A DNA stretch of 64,000 bases from Liolophura sinensis (taxonomy: Eukaryota; Mollusca; Polyplacophora; Chitonida; Chitonidae). Shown one piece after another: positions 52,901 through 57,000 of this stretch. The notes beneath the pieces are model-generated. The model was not told where the DNA came from. It saw nothing but the letters and a program-made list of their open reading frames with translations, and did no database searches. The DNA lies in the NCBI RefSeq assembly GCF_032854445.1, contig NC_088295.1:77092028-77156027 (forward strand), read 5' to 3'. The translations under genes were made by a program, and so were the position numbers. The first letter of the stretch is position 1; every line of letters starts with the position of its first letter.

Positions 52901-54030
52901 GGCATGAATATTTGTCAGACTATCCCATGATGTTACATTCGTTCAGTTTAAGTTATACAAATGACCTTGGCCAATTCATTCATATCCATTTTGAATAATT
53001 TGGCTTTAACGTTCAGCAATTTTATAATGATGCAATTTTTTTTTAAATATATATAATTCATTTTTCTGGATGTAACTATGTGTATTCTGAGTGAATATCT
53101 GCATGACCCTTAGTTCTTCGTGGCATCCAGGTTTGTATGATATCAAAAGCTGCTCGTGAAGGAAAAATTGTTTCCATACAAATAAGTCAAGTAAGCGAAG
53201 ATCAAGGTTGATAGATGACTTGTACCCGCAGTTGTGTTGGGTTTCATGTTCTCTCCTGTGTGATCTGAACTGTGAACACTGGACCATGAAATTATTTTGT
53301 TAGAGATTTTGACTCAGGATCGCTTCTACGTCTCAGGTCCGGCTCCGTCGTAGCACTCCACGACGTGGTGTTCTCTATCCAGGCCAGTCTTGACCAGACC
53401 AAAGGTGTAATGGTGGCTTTGAACTCAGCTTATACCACCAACACGATTACAGTAGGAGGGAAATCTGTGAAAGTGGAGGAGGTGCCCGTCCTCATCACAA
53501 GCCAGGGGAATGAATGTTAGTACCGTTCTTAATTTTCTCTTTACGTATAGTTTTGCTTAAGATGATAAAAAGGCATCATTTCATTTATTCACCAAGGTTT
53601 TTTGTGATTCTTTCATTTTACAGTTCATAAATAAAGGCGGTGATGGTCATTTTATTGTTAAGTGGAACTCCTTGTAGGATAACATAGCCAAGCGTAAACT
53701 TTTAGTGAATGAAATCAAATCAGATCGACTCAACTTAAAAAATCAATTAAATACAATATAATATTTCTTTTTAAGAGAGATTTTAAATATGGGTTGGCAG
53801 CTGGTGGACCTCTAGTGGGTAGAGAATAGAAAGGCTGCTCTGTTTTATAGTCTAATCTGTAAGCTATAGGTCGAAATATGAATGTAGAAAGTACTACTAT
53901 TGCAGCTGTCTCACTGAGCCGCAGCTACATGAATGCATTAAGCCATATGTGCCAGACGCGGCGACCGTGACACTGTATGCACACTCTTAATTCGTTTTCG
54001 ATTTTCCTCTAAAGAGAAAAGGACACTTTA

Positions 54031-54077
<47 letters not shown>

Positions 54078-57000
54078 GTCTTACCGTTTATAAATGAGGA
54101 TGAAACATTTGCACTAGAATTTGATCTTTTCAGCTAACAAATGTTTTCAATTTGGATCATATTTATAATTTTGATATATTCATAAATATTATCACAATTC
54201 CGATTGAATGTAGTTGTTTTGGCGTAAAGAACAAATTTACATTTAAAAAATTTATTAATGATGCATCACGTCCTTATTTATAACATTATTATGTAGAGAC
54301 GATACATACCAAAAGGTGGTCCAAATACCCACCATCAAAAATATTTTCAAATACCCTTCTCTCTTGACAGAAAAAAAAGCAAGAAAAATATTTCTAAATA
54401 TATAAAAGACCGTATTTGCAAATACGTTTTCATGCCATTTCATCTGGTAATTTCTATGTTTTCTTCTCCTTTAATACGTGCATGACTATACCACCTCAAT
54501 TTGTTATTACCACATTTTGAGGCTAAACATAAAGATCTTTCCACAGTTTGTAAATTCAATATCCTTTTCACTGTTATTTATCTCTTTCACATAGCACTTA
54601 AATTTTCTCGCGGGAAACTTCAGCTGTCACAAGTACACAGTATATCAGCTGTCGCAATCACACAGTATATAGTCTGTCACAATCACACCTGTCAAAGTCA
54701 CACAGTTTATCAGATGTCACAATCACACGGTATATCATTTGTCACAATCACACAGTATATCAGATGTCACAGTCACACAGTTTATCAGATGTCACATTCA
54801 CAGTATATCACCTGTCACAATCACACAGTATAATTAGATGTCACAGCCACAAGGTATATTGTCGGTACAATCACACAGTATATATTGGTTACAATCAGAT
54901 GTCACAGTCACACAGTACATTACCTGTCAAAATCACACAGTATATAAAATGTCACAGTCACACAGTGTATCAGATGGCACAATCACACAGTATATAAGAT
55001 GTCACAATCACACAGTGCATCAAATGTCACACTCACACAGTATATCACATGTCAAAATAACACAGAACATCAGATGTCGCAATCACACAGTATATCACCT
55101 GTCACAATCATATCGTATATCATCTGCCACAATTACATGGTATATGATCTGTCACTATCACAGAGTATATAAAATGTTACATTCACACATAATGTCAACT
55201 GTGACAATCACTCAGTATATCAGCTGTCACAATCATATTGTATATCACCTGTCAAAATCGCACAGTATATCAGATGTCACAATCACACAGTATATCACCT
55301 GTCAAAATCACACAGTATATTTCCTGTCAAAATCACATAGTATATCAGCTGTCACAATCACACAATATATCAGCTGTCACAATTTTACTGTATATCACCT
55401 GTCAAAATCACACAGTATATCAGATGTCACAATCACACAGTATATCAGATGTCACAATCACACAGTGTATTACCTGTCAAAATCACATAGTATATCAGCT
55501 GTCACAATCACACAGTATATCAGATGTCTCAATCTCCCAGTATATCATCTGTTACAATCACATAGTATATCACCTGTCCCAATCACATATTATATCATCT
55601 GTCACAATCACAAAGTATGTTAGCTTTCACAGTCTCCCAGAACATCAGCTGTCACAGTCGCATAGTATATCATCTGTCACAAACTCCCAGTATATCGTCT
55701 GTCACAATCAAGTAGTATATCATCTGCCACAATTACATGGTATATCATCTGTCACAATCACAGAGTATATCAGATGTCACAATCACATTGTATATCAGCT
55801 GTTACAATCACACAGTATATCAAATGTCAATCACAGTACATCAGCTGTCACAGTCACACAGTATATCAGCTGTCACAATCACACTGTGTATCAGATGTCA
55901 CAATCAATATGTCATCTGCATGTCAACATTATTGGGCGTTTTGTTACAAAAATAGCCCACTAGAGCAACACACCGACATTCCAAATGCATTTATAAATCG
56001 AGAAGAACGGTGAAAGTGAAAATCACAAATTTAGGTTGTAGAATTGTCAGGCGCCGTCTCAACTTCTCTACGCACATAAAGTATGAAGTTAGGGACAACT
56101 GCACATAGTCATATTCATAGTTTATATCTTGCGGTCTGTAGGCTGTTTAATACACATACTGTACTGAAATTTATCCGTGCATATCCGTTTGTCAAGCGGT
56201 CCTCTGTAATTTCAAAAAAGCGCTATAATCTTACAAGTGGTCTCTAGAGTCTGTTTTCTCTAGACTTTCCACATCAGTTACGTATTAACTTTTTAACGTC
56301 AAACTTACGTTTGATTTCCAAAGGGTCATCTATGAGGCTTTGTGATAATATGTGTTTGTTTGTAGTTCTTGTGACAGACACCCTGACTTGTGCTGCTGAA
56401 CCGTGTGGCTTTAACGACGTCTGTTACGAAGGGAAGGGTGTGGTCGAATGCCACCCGTGAGTAACAATAATGTTCTATCCACTTCCGGAATCTGTTCTTT
56501 TTTTTCAGTATGAAAGACTACAGCCTTTAGGGTAAATCCAGAGACGACAGCGTGATAGCTGGCAGATGGTCACATGTAAAGCTGAAATCCAGCCTCATGT
56601 TAATTTACCTACATTAGGATTTTATTCTTACTATAAAATGCTTGTAAAAATATGCACATGCTTGAAAAAAGGTAACTCAGACGCTCCCAGCCACAATGGC
56701 AAAAGCTGAAATAGTTTCAAAATGATGTGAACTAGAATTTATTAGACGCCATTGCCTTAAAATTACTCAAAATGCTGTGTTGTTATCACATTTATTAAAC
56801 ATTCCGTGAAAACAATGTTAAGGGACCAAGTTTTAGGGACTTTTACAGTCCGCCATCAGGACTAGTTTATGTATATTTTATATACCACCTCTTCCCATGC
56901 TTGACAATTAGTGTTTATATTTTGCCCCAGGAAGGCCTGAATAAATTAACAAGAATAAACAGGTTGTTCATATGCATGTTTTACATTGCGTGTTTTAAAC

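Noticed and set aside
54838-55963. Plus-strand open frames of 261 and 241 codons
   Set aside because: Products of the 25-bp satellite, which happens to lack stops in all frames. Two frames overlap and both look the same, as expected for a repeat.
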